Program-made: the position numbers and the translations under genes | DNA from: Nitrososphaerota archaeon | Lineage (GTDB): Archaea > Thermoproteota > Nitrososphaeria > Nitrososphaerales > JAHFOH01 | Length of the DNA stretch: 5,396 bases | Direction of reading: 5' to 3' | Assembly (NCBI GenBank): GCA_023266955.1 | Contig: JAHFOH010000103.1 | Location: forward strand, 1-5,396 | Shown: one piece after another, positions 1 through 5,396 of the stretch | How positions within the stretch are numbered: the stretch's first letter is position 1 | How the letters are laid out: the number at the start of each line of letters is the position of its first letter | The notes under the pieces: generated by a model | Told to the model about the DNA's origin: nothing | Seen by the model: only the letters and a program-made list of their open reading frames with translations | The model's database searches: none

Positions 1-1
1 T

Positions 2-142
2 GATGCGAAGATGGCTGCGTCACTAAGGTCTATCATCTGGAGTTTGGGTCAGATTGCGAGATATTGTGATATAATTGCTGAGATTACTGTGAATAGGTTT
101 CTGAGGCAGTCGAGCGATATTCTAACGATTGAAAGCACTTAG
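2..142 (+). CDS. C-terminal end of a probable PhoU-domain protein (partial, 5' end outside window)
   Basis: This frame is open from the left edge to a TAG at 140-142 and gives 46 residues. Residues 8-34 read as one amphipathic helix, with the stretch SIIWSLGQIARYCDIIAEIT followed by VNRFL. That pattern (hydrophobic-SL-x-x-IARY-x-x-x-IAEI-x-x-N) resembles the last helix of PhoU-type three-helix bundles. In archaea these are often fused behind an AbrB/MazE-like DNA-binding domain and annotated as phosphate uptake regulators. PhoU domains bind metal through E/D-rich motifs in earlier helices, which are not in the window, so the match rests on this helix alone. The gene is on the plus strand and converges on the minus-strand genes to its right. 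It could instead be another helical-bundle protein. No start, promoter or N-terminal domain is visible. Confidence 0.55.
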   Translation, partial: DAKMAASLRSIIWSLGQIARYCDIIAEITVNRFLRQSSDILTIEST

Positions 143-588
143 TGCAGGGGCATGTGTGTGCGGAATTGACCCCTAGAGGGGGTGAAGCAGTGATGCATAA
201 TCTTGAAGTAGTTTGTATGAAGATGGGTTTCTTCCATTAATCGATTGGTCTGAAGTTGGTTTCTGATTGAAGTGGCTGTTGGATTGTAAGAATTGTATCA
301 CGAAAATTTGCTAAGGTCCGTTAGCATTGGGTATGTTGGTTGCTATCGTTTGGTAATTTCTATCAAGGGCTGCTCGATGGATGCTAATTAGTAGCATAAG
401 TCGGCTTCCTGAAGGTACTCTGTAGAAACTAGAGAGTTGCGCACGATGAATCTGTGGGTTGCAGCTTCTCTGTGCCAAAAGCGGGCTATGGTCAATTGAA
501 AGAGACGCGCACAAAGTGTTTTGAATCGACTGATATGTTTACTGAAGCTGCTAGCATGCTTTCGTGTACTGTGTCTGGGAATATATAC
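143..588. other. Intergenic region between convergent genes, no convincing gene
   Basis: These 446 bases separate the stop of the plus-strand PhoU-like gene from the stop of the minus-strand split-barrel gene. The plus strand is noticeably G+T rich, and stop codons are frequent in all frames. One 67-codon minus-strand frame (311-514) has a composition unlike a folded protein and no recognisable motif. Small structures are present: a GC-rich hairpin (ACCCC 169-173 / GGGGT 179-183) shortly after the PhoU-like stop, a strong GGGGGTGA at 178-185 followed by a 16- or 17-codon frame ending at 240, and the overlapping 8-base palindromes TGCTAGCA and AGCATGCT at 549-560. No tRNA, no clear T-run terminator and no repeat array were seen. 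Confidence 0.6.
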
Positions 589-1083
589 CTAAAATTGCTG
601 GAGCCACTTGTTATTGTCCCATGATGCAATCTTTAGCGGAGTGATTTCAACCACCCTTCGCTTTTCCAGCTCCCACCTTTTTCTCCAAACCGGAGGCATC
701 TGATGGTAATTTCTTTCCTCTTTGTATTTCTCCATCAACATGTTGTTTACTAATTCTATCAAAGCATTATCGCGTACGATCGTTGCTCTAGCCTCCATGG
801 TGATGCCGCGAAGTTCGGTGTATTTCGAACCATCGTGGGCTGAGCAAGATACCCGTTGCGTATTTCTTATGTTCTTAACCTTCACCTTGTATCCTTGCGA
901 TCTGAAGTAGAGGTTACCTTGGTGGACCACGAACCAAACAGGAGTGTTGTGTGGCTTGCAATCTCTAGATACTGTTGCAACAAAGAGGATCTTTTGTGCA
1001 TCCAAGAAGTCCCATACTTCCTTGTCTGACATTGGTATGTATTGGCTTCTAGGGACAGATTTCGGCTCGTCACCTTTACGCAA
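589..1083 (-). CDS. Pyridoxamine 5'-phosphate oxidase-like split-barrel flavin/F420-binding protein
   Basis: The product is 164 residues, a usual length for single-domain PPOX-family split barrels. From about residue 18 the pattern is typical: MSDKEVWDFLD, then the first strands ILFVATVSRDCKPHNTPVWF (32-51), NLYFRS (57-62), a K/R-rich K-x-K-N-I segment (66-72) and the RGITMEARATIV strand (92-103). Such proteins bind FMN, F420 or sometimes heme at the dimer interface. Sequence alone does not say which, and the reaction is unknown. The usual SxDGxPH turn is SRDCKPH here, with Cys at the Gly position. The longest frame starts with TTG at 1083; an internal ATG at 1032 (residue 18) would remove a 17-residue extension. 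The TTG agrees better with the TATA-like boxes about 33-42 bases upstream. It lies 89 bases beyond the lutB-lutA stop and probably has its own promoter. Confidence 0.85.
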   Translation of the reverse strand: MRKGDEPKSVPRSQYIPMSDKEVWDFLDAQKILFVATVSRDCKPHNTPVWFVVHQGNLYFRSQGYKVKVKNIRNTQRVSCSAHDGSKYTELRGITMEARATIVRDNALIELVNNMLMEKYKEERNYHQMPPVWRKRWELEKRRVVEITPLKIASWDNNKWLQQF

Positions 1084-1110
1084 TTCTCCGCCGCACTCAG
1101 AGCTGAGCTG

Positions 1111-1130
1111 TCTATATTACGATTTTAAGG
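1111..1130 (-). promoter_or_regulatory. Probable archaeal TATA-box region for the split-barrel gene
   Basis: Read on the minus strand, this segment holds TTAAAATC (1128-1121) and TAATATA (1119-1113). They are centred about 42 and 33 bases before the TTG start at 1083. An archaeal TATA box lies roughly 26 bases before the transcription start, so the nearer one would give a leader of about 7 bases and the farther one about 16. The surrounding 89-base gap is AT-rich only here. Which element is used is unclear, and if translation starts at the ATG at 1032 the leader would be over 50 bases. Confidence 0.4.
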
Positions 1131-1172
1131 TATAACTAGCTACCACATATTGAGCCCGCGCACGACGCATAG

Positions 1173-3290
1173 CTACCGTTCAAATGCAGCCTTGACGATC
1201 TTTAGTGGATGTTCCACCCTAAGACCTGTTCCTTGTTCAAGATGAATCTTACAAACGCTACTTTCAGTAGCTATGAAGTCTACGCCGCTGTTCAGAAAGA
1301 GTTCGAAAAGGGGTTTTCCAACCTCCTCAGAAAGATCGAATCCTAAAGGACCCCTCTTCATTCCGAAGGTACCTGCCATACCGCAGCAGGTTCCTGTTTC
1401 GATGACTTTGACGTCCAGTCCGATTTCTCTCAGGAGACTCACTGTGAATTTTCCAGAACTCAACGCCCGCTGGTGGCACGAAATGTGGAATCCTACTTTT
1501 CCACTTGTGCGCGATTTGATGTGAACTCGGCCTTTGCTTTTTAAGTTGCTCAAGAATTCGAATATCTCTATGCTGTGTTGAGCCACCAGATTAGATTCGG
1601 GAGTGCCTAGAAGTTTAGGATAAATGAATTTGAGCATATACGACGCTGTGGGCTCGGTCGAGACGATAGAGAAGCCCTTTGTGGCAAACGGATATAGGGA
1701 CTGAATGTTATAGAGAGCCACTTTTTCCGCCTTTTTCAATTCACCGTAGGAGACATAAGGCATGCCACTGGACTTCTGTGGAGGAACTGCTACCTGGACA
1801 TCAGCTTCTTCGAGGAGTTCCACCGCCATTTTACCAAGTTGAGGATCGTTGTAGTTAGCGTACAGGTCAACAAAGTAGACCGCCTTACTGTCTGATTCTG
1901 TCGTCCTGCTTTCACGTTTTCTGAACCATTGAAGGAATGTTTCCTTGGCGAACTCGGGAAGTGGCCTCCTCCTATCAATGCCAATTAGCCTCTCAGCTAT
2001 GATTCTCATCGTTTTTCTTCGCAGTAACCAGTTGGAGGCAGGGGCCATCGCGCAAGCCACCCGTGCGAAGCTTTCGGCTTCTGAGAGAAACTCGTTCACT
2101 AGTAGCTGCCCGTTTGCCTCTATGTCTTGTTGCTTCACCCTAGCTATCATCATCGGAATATCGATGTCTGCGGGGCAGATCTCTTTGCACAGTCCGCAGG
2201 ATATGCAGAGAGGCGCGAATTCAGCTGCCTTGTCCAGACCGTGCACTTCAGCCGTCCAAGGTATTCCTATAGGTCCTGGATAGATGTACCCAAAAACGTG
2301 CCCACCGACGACGCCGTAAGTCGGGCAAACATTCATACACGCGCCACAACGGATGCAATAAAGCGCCTCTCGGAACGATGCGGAATCCCGCATTCTGAGA
2401 CGACCATTGTCCAATATTACGATGTGAAGTTCCCTTCCTTCGAAATTGCCAGCAAGAGGTAGCCTACCTGAGATGAAGGATACGTAGTTCGTAAGACGTT
2501 GTCCCGTGGCGCTCATCGGGTGAGCTACGATTAGCTTAGCCGCCTCCCGCATAGTCCCGACGATCTTCTCCACTCCGACAATTACAACATGAATCTTAGG
2601 GATGCTTGTGACTAGCCTAGCGTTTCCCTCATTTGTCTCAACTACTATGGTGCCGGTTTGTGCTATTGCGATGTTCGCCCCTGAAATTCCCATGTCTGAG
2701 TGCAAGAACACCTCTCGCAGGCTCTCTCTGACTGCCTTCATCAAACTCTCCATATCATCACTGACGGGCTTTTGCAGCTCGGCGGAGAGGAGTTCCGCAA
2801 CCTCCTGTCTTGTTTTGTGGATTGCAGGTAAGACTAAGTGAAACGGCTTCTCCTTCGCAAGCTGGATTATCCTTTCACCAAGATCCGTCTCGACTACTTT
2901 GATACCCTCAGCTTCCAAGAACTTGTTGAGTTCGATCTCTTCACTGGTTAGTGACTTTGACTTTGAAACCAGTCTGACATTACGAGCCTTGGCTAACTCC
3001 ACTATGTAGTGGTTGGCATCTTCAGCATTGCTAGCTAGGTAAACCTTAGCACCCCGCTGCCTCGCATTTTCAGAGAATGTACCAAGTAGCTCTTCTAACC
3101 TTTCAATTGAATCTTGCTTAATGGTACGAATATCATCTCTGAATGTCTCCGCCCCTTCAAGCCTAGCGAAGGCCTTTGAACGAGCTTCCCTGCCGCGAGC
3201 CATCGCTGAGTAAAGCGCTGCTGCCCTACCCTTTGCAAGGATCGCGTTGCTGATCTTTTGGGAGAGGATACGGTATCGGTGCGAAGTCAT
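1173..3290 (-). CDS. LutB-LutA fusion: LUD domain, two 4Fe-4S motifs and GlpC/LutA-type CCG region
   Basis: This is 705 residues from the ATG at 3290. Residues 60-295 form a LutB-type LUD domain with SKSLTSEEIELN, VVETDLGERIIQLA, AIHKTR, DMGISGANIAIAQTGTI and EGNARLVTSIPKIH. Two cubane 4Fe-4S motifs follow: C312, C315, C318, C322 in YCIRCGACMNVCP, then C362, C365, C368, C372; GGHVFGYIYPGPIG between them is a LutB hallmark. After a linker with LPEFAKETFLQWF (about 444-456) comes a GlpC/LutA-like region. Its second CCG unit is good (C605, CCG at 635-637, C680), but the first has KSSGMP at 506-511 instead of CCGxP. B. subtilis LutA and LutB are separate subunits of about 238 and 476 residues, so the fusion has the summed length. 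The expected role is oxidation of L-lactate or another 2-hydroxy acid with electrons passed through Fe-S clusters, probably in the cytosol. The substrate is inferred. The frame extends 18 codons upstream to 3344, inside the LutC-like gene, but the 3290 ATG fits better. Confidence 0.9.
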   Translation of the reverse strand: MTSHRYRILSQKISNAILAKGRAAALYSAMARGREARSKAFARLEGAETFRDDIRTIKQDSIERLEELLGTFSENARQRGAKVYLASNAEDANHYIVELAKARNVRLVSKSKSLTSEEIELNKFLEAEGIKVVETDLGERIIQLAKEKPFHLVLPAIHKTRQEVAELLSAELQKPVSDDMESLMKAVRESLREVFLHSDMGISGANIAIAQTGTIVVETNEGNARLVTSIPKIHVVIVGVEKIVGTMREAAKLIVAHPMSATGQRLTNYVSFISGRLPLAGNFEGRELHIVILDNGRLRMRDSASFREALYCIRCGACMNVCPTYGVVGGHVFGYIYPGPIGIPWTAEVHGLDKAAEFAPLCISCGLCKEICPADIDIPMMIARVKQQDIEANGQLLVNEFLSEAESFARVACAMAPASNWLLRRKTMRIIAERLIGIDRRRPLPEFAKETFLQWFRKRESRTTESDSKAVYFVDLYANYNDPQLGKMAVELLEEADVQVAVPPQKSSGMPYVSYGELKKAEKVALYNIQSLYPFATKGFSIVSTEPTASYMLKFIYPKLLGTPESNLVAQHSIEIFEFLSNLKSKGRVHIKSRTSGKVGFHISCHQRALSSGKFTVSLLREIGLDVKVIETGTCCGMAGTFGMKRGPLGFDLSEEVGKPLFELFLNSGVDFIATESSVCKIHLEQGTGLRVEHPLKIVKAAFER

Positions 3291-3299
3291 TCTAGTCAC
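3288..3299 (-). promoter_or_regulatory. Ribosome binding site deciding the lutB-lutA start
   Basis: On the minus strand the LutC-like gene ends ...AGTGACTAG, then one A, then ATG at 3290-3288. GTGA (3299-3296), part of the archaeal GGTGA-type Shine-Dalgarno consensus, sits 5 bases before that ATG. The one-base stop-to-start spacing and the element favour this start over the upstream ATG at 3344, which would overlap the previous gene by 53 bases. Confidence 0.6.
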
Positions 3300-3864
3300 T
3301 TCGGTCTGAGTGGAGAACGATGGCATGCACTTCGTGAGGACCATGTACCCCTAGAACAAGTCGAAGCTCGATGTCTGCGGTCCTGCTGGGACCTGAGATG
3401 AAAGTGACTACTGAATTTGATATACCACTTAGGTATACCTGATTTAACCTCGGGGCTGCATCGTCAAGGGACGGAACTATGTCACGCGCTCTTACAAGAG
3501 CTATGTGGATAGGCGGAAGCGAAGAAATCAGCCTCTCTCTATCATCATTCACTATCTCTACAAGTGTACCCGTTTCAGCGATGGCGAAGGTTGCAGTCGT
3601 GATGCCTGCGTCGGCTTTGCTCACTTGAAGCACGAAATCATCTGCAGATGCCGCTATCTCTTCGACGCCGAGAACAGGAAAAATACTCGATAACTCAAGG
3701 TTCAGTTCATCGGAGAGACTGGTCTTTGCAATTGTTGCAACGCGCCTCTCGGCGATGATTTTTTGTATGATTTTAGCAGTCTGATGTTCATCGCTGGCAA
3801 AATGAGTTTGGCCACTTTGTTCAGCGAGCCTGTCAGCGAATAAGTTCTGTAAATTATCCTGCAT
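3292..3864 (-). CDS. LutC-like LUD-domain protein
   Basis: This 190-residue protein falls in the usual LutC/YkgG range. The LUD-domain signatures are clear: FAIAETGTLVE (93-103), LISSLPPIHIALV (112-124), FISGPSRTADIE (155-166) and GVHGPHEVHAIVL (172-184). LutC is the small subunit partner of LutA and LutB in bacterial L-lactate utilisation; its biochemical role there is not firmly defined. Residues 1-90 are a more variable region with RRVATIAKTSL in place of a strong motif. It is the first gene of the operon: its stop is one base before the ATG of the LutB-LutA fusion, which points to co-translation and to one complex. The ATG at 3864 lies only about 30 bases after a TATA-like box, so the mRNA is probably leaderless or nearly so. 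No lactate permease or FAD-linked oxidase is visible nearby. Confidence 0.88.
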   Translation of the reverse strand: MQDNLQNLFADRLAEQSGQTHFASDEHQTAKIIQKIIAERRVATIAKTSLSDELNLELSSIFPVLGVEEIAASADDFVLQVSKADAGITTATFAIAETGTLVEIVNDDRERLISSLPPIHIALVRARDIVPSLDDAAPRLNQVYLSGISNSVVTFISGPSRTADIELRLVLGVHGPHEVHAIVLHSDRSD

Positions 3865-3888
3865 ATCTTCCGATACTCAAGGGGAGTC

Positions 3889-3900
3889 CGGATTATAAGG
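3889..3900 (-). promoter_or_regulatory. TATA box of the lutC/lutB-lutA operon
   Basis: The minus strand reads CCTTATAATCC here, with TTATAATC at 3898-3891, centred about 30-31 bases before the ATG at 3864. With the usual spacing of about 26 bases, transcription would start roughly 5 bases before the ATG. No Shine-Dalgarno lies in front of that ATG, which agrees with leaderless translation. The bases just upstream (GTCAGCC) are a weak match to a purine-rich BRE. Confidence 0.5.
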
Positions 3901-3914
3901 CTGACATGAATAGG

Positions 3915-3922
3915 CTCGCGAG
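3915..3922. promoter_or_regulatory. Perfect 8-base palindrome CTCGCGAG upstream of the lut TATA box
   Basis: CTCGCGAG lies 16 bases upstream of the TATA-like element on the minus strand, a position suited to an operator. It is short and the flanks do not extend the symmetry, so it may be chance. Confidence 0.15.
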
Positions 3923-3959
3923 TTTATCTACCAGACATATCGATCTGATCCCTAACGGC

Positions 3960-3985
3960 CTTCAAAGTTCTGTTACACTTCGAAG
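3960..3985 (-). terminator. Possible hairpin 3' of the creatininase-family gene
   Basis: Arms CTTCGAAG (3985-3978) and CTTTGAAG (3967-3960) pair over 8 positions on the minus-strand transcript, with one G-U, around a 10-base loop. The hairpin begins 26 bases after the TAA at 4012. No T-run follows, so it is not a typical intrinsic terminator. It could act as a 3'-end stabiliser or be chance. Confidence 0.2.
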
Positions 3986-4011
3986 CTTGCTCGATGGCGG
4001 GATTCAATCAT

Positions 4012-4836
4012 TTAGGCTGGCTCTCGCCTTCCCAGGTCTTCACAGACGTCGGCTAGTCTCGTGATCAGTGTATCGAGGATGCGCTTACCCTTTTCTTCCG
4101 TCGCGAGAGTCGCATCTCCTATGACGCCAGATTCTGAGATTTCCTCAATCTTATCCATCGGGGGGTTCACAAAGCCACCTTTGAACATCGCATCGTATTT
4201 AGCATGCCTGGACCAAGCGTAGCCGCGCTCTCGGACAGTCTTCCCCCTGTCGAAGGCATCTCTTGTCGCCTTGTTCATGAGTACACGTTGGCCAAGCGCC
4301 AACGCCAGCGAGGTTTCGGCCTCCTCCGCATGAATCACGCCGCTAACCATCATCTCCTTCAAGATGTCCGACGCGAGCTCCCACCACTGCCCCAAGAGAA
4401 CTCGCTCGCCAGTTTCATCGTAGAAACGGTTTATCGCTACAGTTAGCGCTGCAGCGTTGCCGCCATGGCAGTTAACGATCACCTTTCTGCGAAACCCGTG
4501 GTTAGTGAGCGATCTGCAGATCTCCAACACTACATTGATGAAGAGCTCCGGGGATAGCGACACCGTTCCCACGAAGTGCCGATGATACCAAGAGACTCCG
4601 AAGTTCAGGGTGGGCGCAACCAACACGGTCAGGCCACGTTTCTGTGCCTCCAGTGCGGCGAGCTCGGACCAACGGGTTGCAACATAGGCATCTGTCTCAA
4701 GAGGCATATGTCGTCCGTGTTGCTCCGTCGAGCCGATGGGTACGAGGATGGCAGCCGTTGATTTCACAATTTCGGCGCATTCCTCCCAGGTGAGCTTCCA
4801 GAGCCTGTGCTCGGGCATAATACGATGGTTGCTCAC
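4012..4836 (-). CDS. Creatininase-family metal-dependent amidohydrolase
   Basis: This is 274 residues, close to the usual creatininase-family length of about 240-270. Motifs in order: VPIGSTEQHGRHMPLETDA (32-50) with the metal-ligand candidates E38, H40 and D49; HRHFVGTVSLSPELF (85-99), matching the family's HxxFPGTxSL segment; VNCHGGNAAAL (121-131) with H124; and HAEEAETSLAL (169-179) with E174. True creatininase has a Glu two residues after the HGG-type His. Here that position is Gly, as in many family members such as ArfB (archaeal FAPy deformylase) and MftE (mycofactocin peptidase), so creatinine itself is not a safe substrate. The start is GTG at 4836, overlapping the cyclase stop as GTGA, which suggests translational coupling; an in-frame ATG at 4818 is the alternative. 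A cyclic amide, formamide or short peptide bond is the likely target (inference). Confidence 0.88.
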   Translation of the reverse strand: MSNHRIMPEHRLWKLTWEECAEIVKSTAAILVPIGSTEQHGRHMPLETDAYVATRWSELAALEAQKRGLTVLVAPTLNFGVSWYHRHFVGTVSLSPELFINVVLEICRSLTNHGFRRKVIVNCHGGNAAALTVAINRFYDETGERVLLGQWWELASDILKEMMVSGVIHAEEAETSLALALGQRVLMNKATRDAFDRGKTVRERGYAWSRHAKYDAMFKGGFVNPPMDKIEEISESGVIGDATLATEEKGKRILDTLITRLADVCEDLGRREPA

Positions 4837-5396
4837 TCGTCGAGGATAGCTACGGCTCGGATTGGAGCAGCCGACGCGCCCCTGAGCTTCACCGGGAAAC
4901 CTACGAAGGTGAATCGCTTTCCGACCACTTTGTCGAGGTTGGCAAGGTTCTCCATATGGATGAACTGCCTGTCCCGAAGGACTTCATGGCATGGGAAGAT
5001 TCGATTCTGGGCTTGGTCTATAGGATTGTCAGGAGTGACTGCATCCACGCCGAAGCATTTAACACCCTGATCAGCGAGCCATTCACACGCCTCCTTCGTT
5101 AATCCCGGGTTATCTGTTGAATATGTTGGAGTGCCGCGCGTCCTGTTCCAGTGGCCAGTGTAAAGGAGGACGATGTCGCCCCGCTTGATTTCAACGCCAG
5201 ATTTCTTTACTACTGCCTGCAGATCGGAGGTGTTGATCCAAGACTTCGGCGGGAAGTGGGAAACGTCGATGCAGACTGCGTCTCCGTACATCCAGTCCAG
5301 CGGAACTTGATCGATGGTCATGGCGTTTGGCCTAGGATCGCAGTGCCGTGGAGCATCTATATGGGTGCCAGAGTGACTGTTGATATTCAGCCATTC
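4833..5396 (-). CDS. Cyclase/kynurenine formamidase-like metal hydrolase (partial, 5' end outside window)
   Basis: The frame is open from the right edge to the TGA at 4835-4833 and gives 187 residues; the gene's start lies outside the window. The first in-frame ATG (5321) is not the true start, because the family's metal-binding motif is upstream of it: HSGTHIDAPRH at visible residues 8-18, matching HxGTHxDxPxH. Later family features are GDIVLLYTGHW (73-83), the segment EWLADQGVKCFGVDAVTPD (105-123), H137 and E149 spaced 12 apart as in KynB zinc ligands, and a C-terminal FVGFPVKLRGASAAPIRAVAIL run. KynB-type enzymes hydrolyse N-formylkynurenine and relatives open cyclic amides such as isatin; the substrate here is unknown. 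The final four bases overlap the creatininase-family start, so the two are one operon. About 20-40 N-terminal residues are probably missing. Confidence 0.88.
   Translation of the reverse strand, partial: EWLNINSHSGTHIDAPRHCDPRPNAMTIDQVPLDWMYGDAVCIDVSHFPPKSWINTSDLQAVVKKSGVEIKRGDIVLLYTGHWNRTRGTPTYSTDNPGLTKEACEWLADQGVKCFGVDAVTPDNPIDQAQNRIFPCHEVLRDRQFIHMENLANLDKVVGKRFTFVGFPVKLRGASAAPIRAVAILDE

Noticed and set aside
189..265. Possible C/D box small RNA (GTGATGC near 190, CTGA near 250 and 263)
   Set aside because: The C box has a mismatch, no good D'/C' pair lies between, and no terminal stem was found.
311..514. 67-codon minus-strand frame in the left gap
   Set aside because: Low-complexity-like composition, no motif and no Shine-Dalgarno or TATA element that fits; consistent with a random open frame.
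549..560. Overlapping palindromes TGCTAGCA and AGCATGCT
   Set aside because: Each is only 8 bases and they do not combine into a longer stem or a terminator; likely chance, though recorded in the intergenic entry.
1138..1178. Repeated GGTAGCTA (minus strand) on both sides of the gap after the LutB-LutA stop
   Set aside because: An 8-base direct repeat occurring twice within about 40 bases, one copy overlapping the stop codon; too short to support a site or mobile-element duplication.
1945..2462. Two overlapping plus-strand open frames of about 110 codons opposite the LutB-LutA gene
   Set aside because: They lie wholly antisense to a clearly conserved coding region that includes both ferredoxin motifs, and their products show no recognisable motif.
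1..5396. CRISPR array, tRNA, insertion sequence or defence genes
   Set aside because: No spaced repeats, tRNA T-loop context, transposase motifs or nuclease-type proteins were seen on either strand.

Overview
The window looks archaeal, probably from the Thermoproteota/TACK side (inference). Two minus-strand genes have TATA-like boxes about 30 bases before their start codons, which leaves almost no leader. Shine-Dalgarno use is sparse, and one intercistronic start uses a GTGA element. No sigma70-type -35/-10 pairs or bacterial U-tract terminators stand out. No rRNA, tRNA, CRISPR array, insertion sequence or long repeat was seen.

Layout from left to right: (1) bases 2-142, plus strand, hold the C-terminal end of a gene that looks like an archaeal PhoU-domain regulator. 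(2) Bases 143-588 are a gap between converging genes with no convincing gene. (3) Bases 589-1083, minus strand, encode a small split-barrel (PPOX/FMN- or F420-binding) protein with its own likely promoter. (4) Bases 1173-3864, minus strand, form a two-gene lactate-utilisation (Lut-type) operon. A LutC-like LUD protein comes first, followed one base after its stop codon by a 705-residue fusion of LutB (LUD domain plus two 4Fe-4S motifs) with a LutA/GlpC-type CCG region. A TATA-like box precedes this operon. (5) Bases 4012-5396, minus strand, hold two coupled metal-dependent amidohydrolases: a cyclase/kynurenine-formamidase-like gene that runs off the right edge, and a creatininase-family gene that starts inside its stop codon (GTGA overlap).

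The Lut pair would be expected to oxidise L-lactate or a related 2-hydroxy acid to the 2-keto acid and pass electrons on through its Fe-S clusters. The cyclase/creatininase pair is suited to opening or deformylating a cyclic amide, formamide or related C-N bond; its substrate cannot be read from the sequence. Nothing seen ties the two units to one pathway beyond adjacency and shared strand.

No wholly new system is evident. The most notable points are the fused LutB-LutA protein whose first CCG half has lost its cluster cysteines, the coupled amidohydrolase pair, and two start-site or edge corrections: the LutB-LutA start at 3290, and a cyclase whose metal-binding motif lies upstream of the first in-frame ATG.
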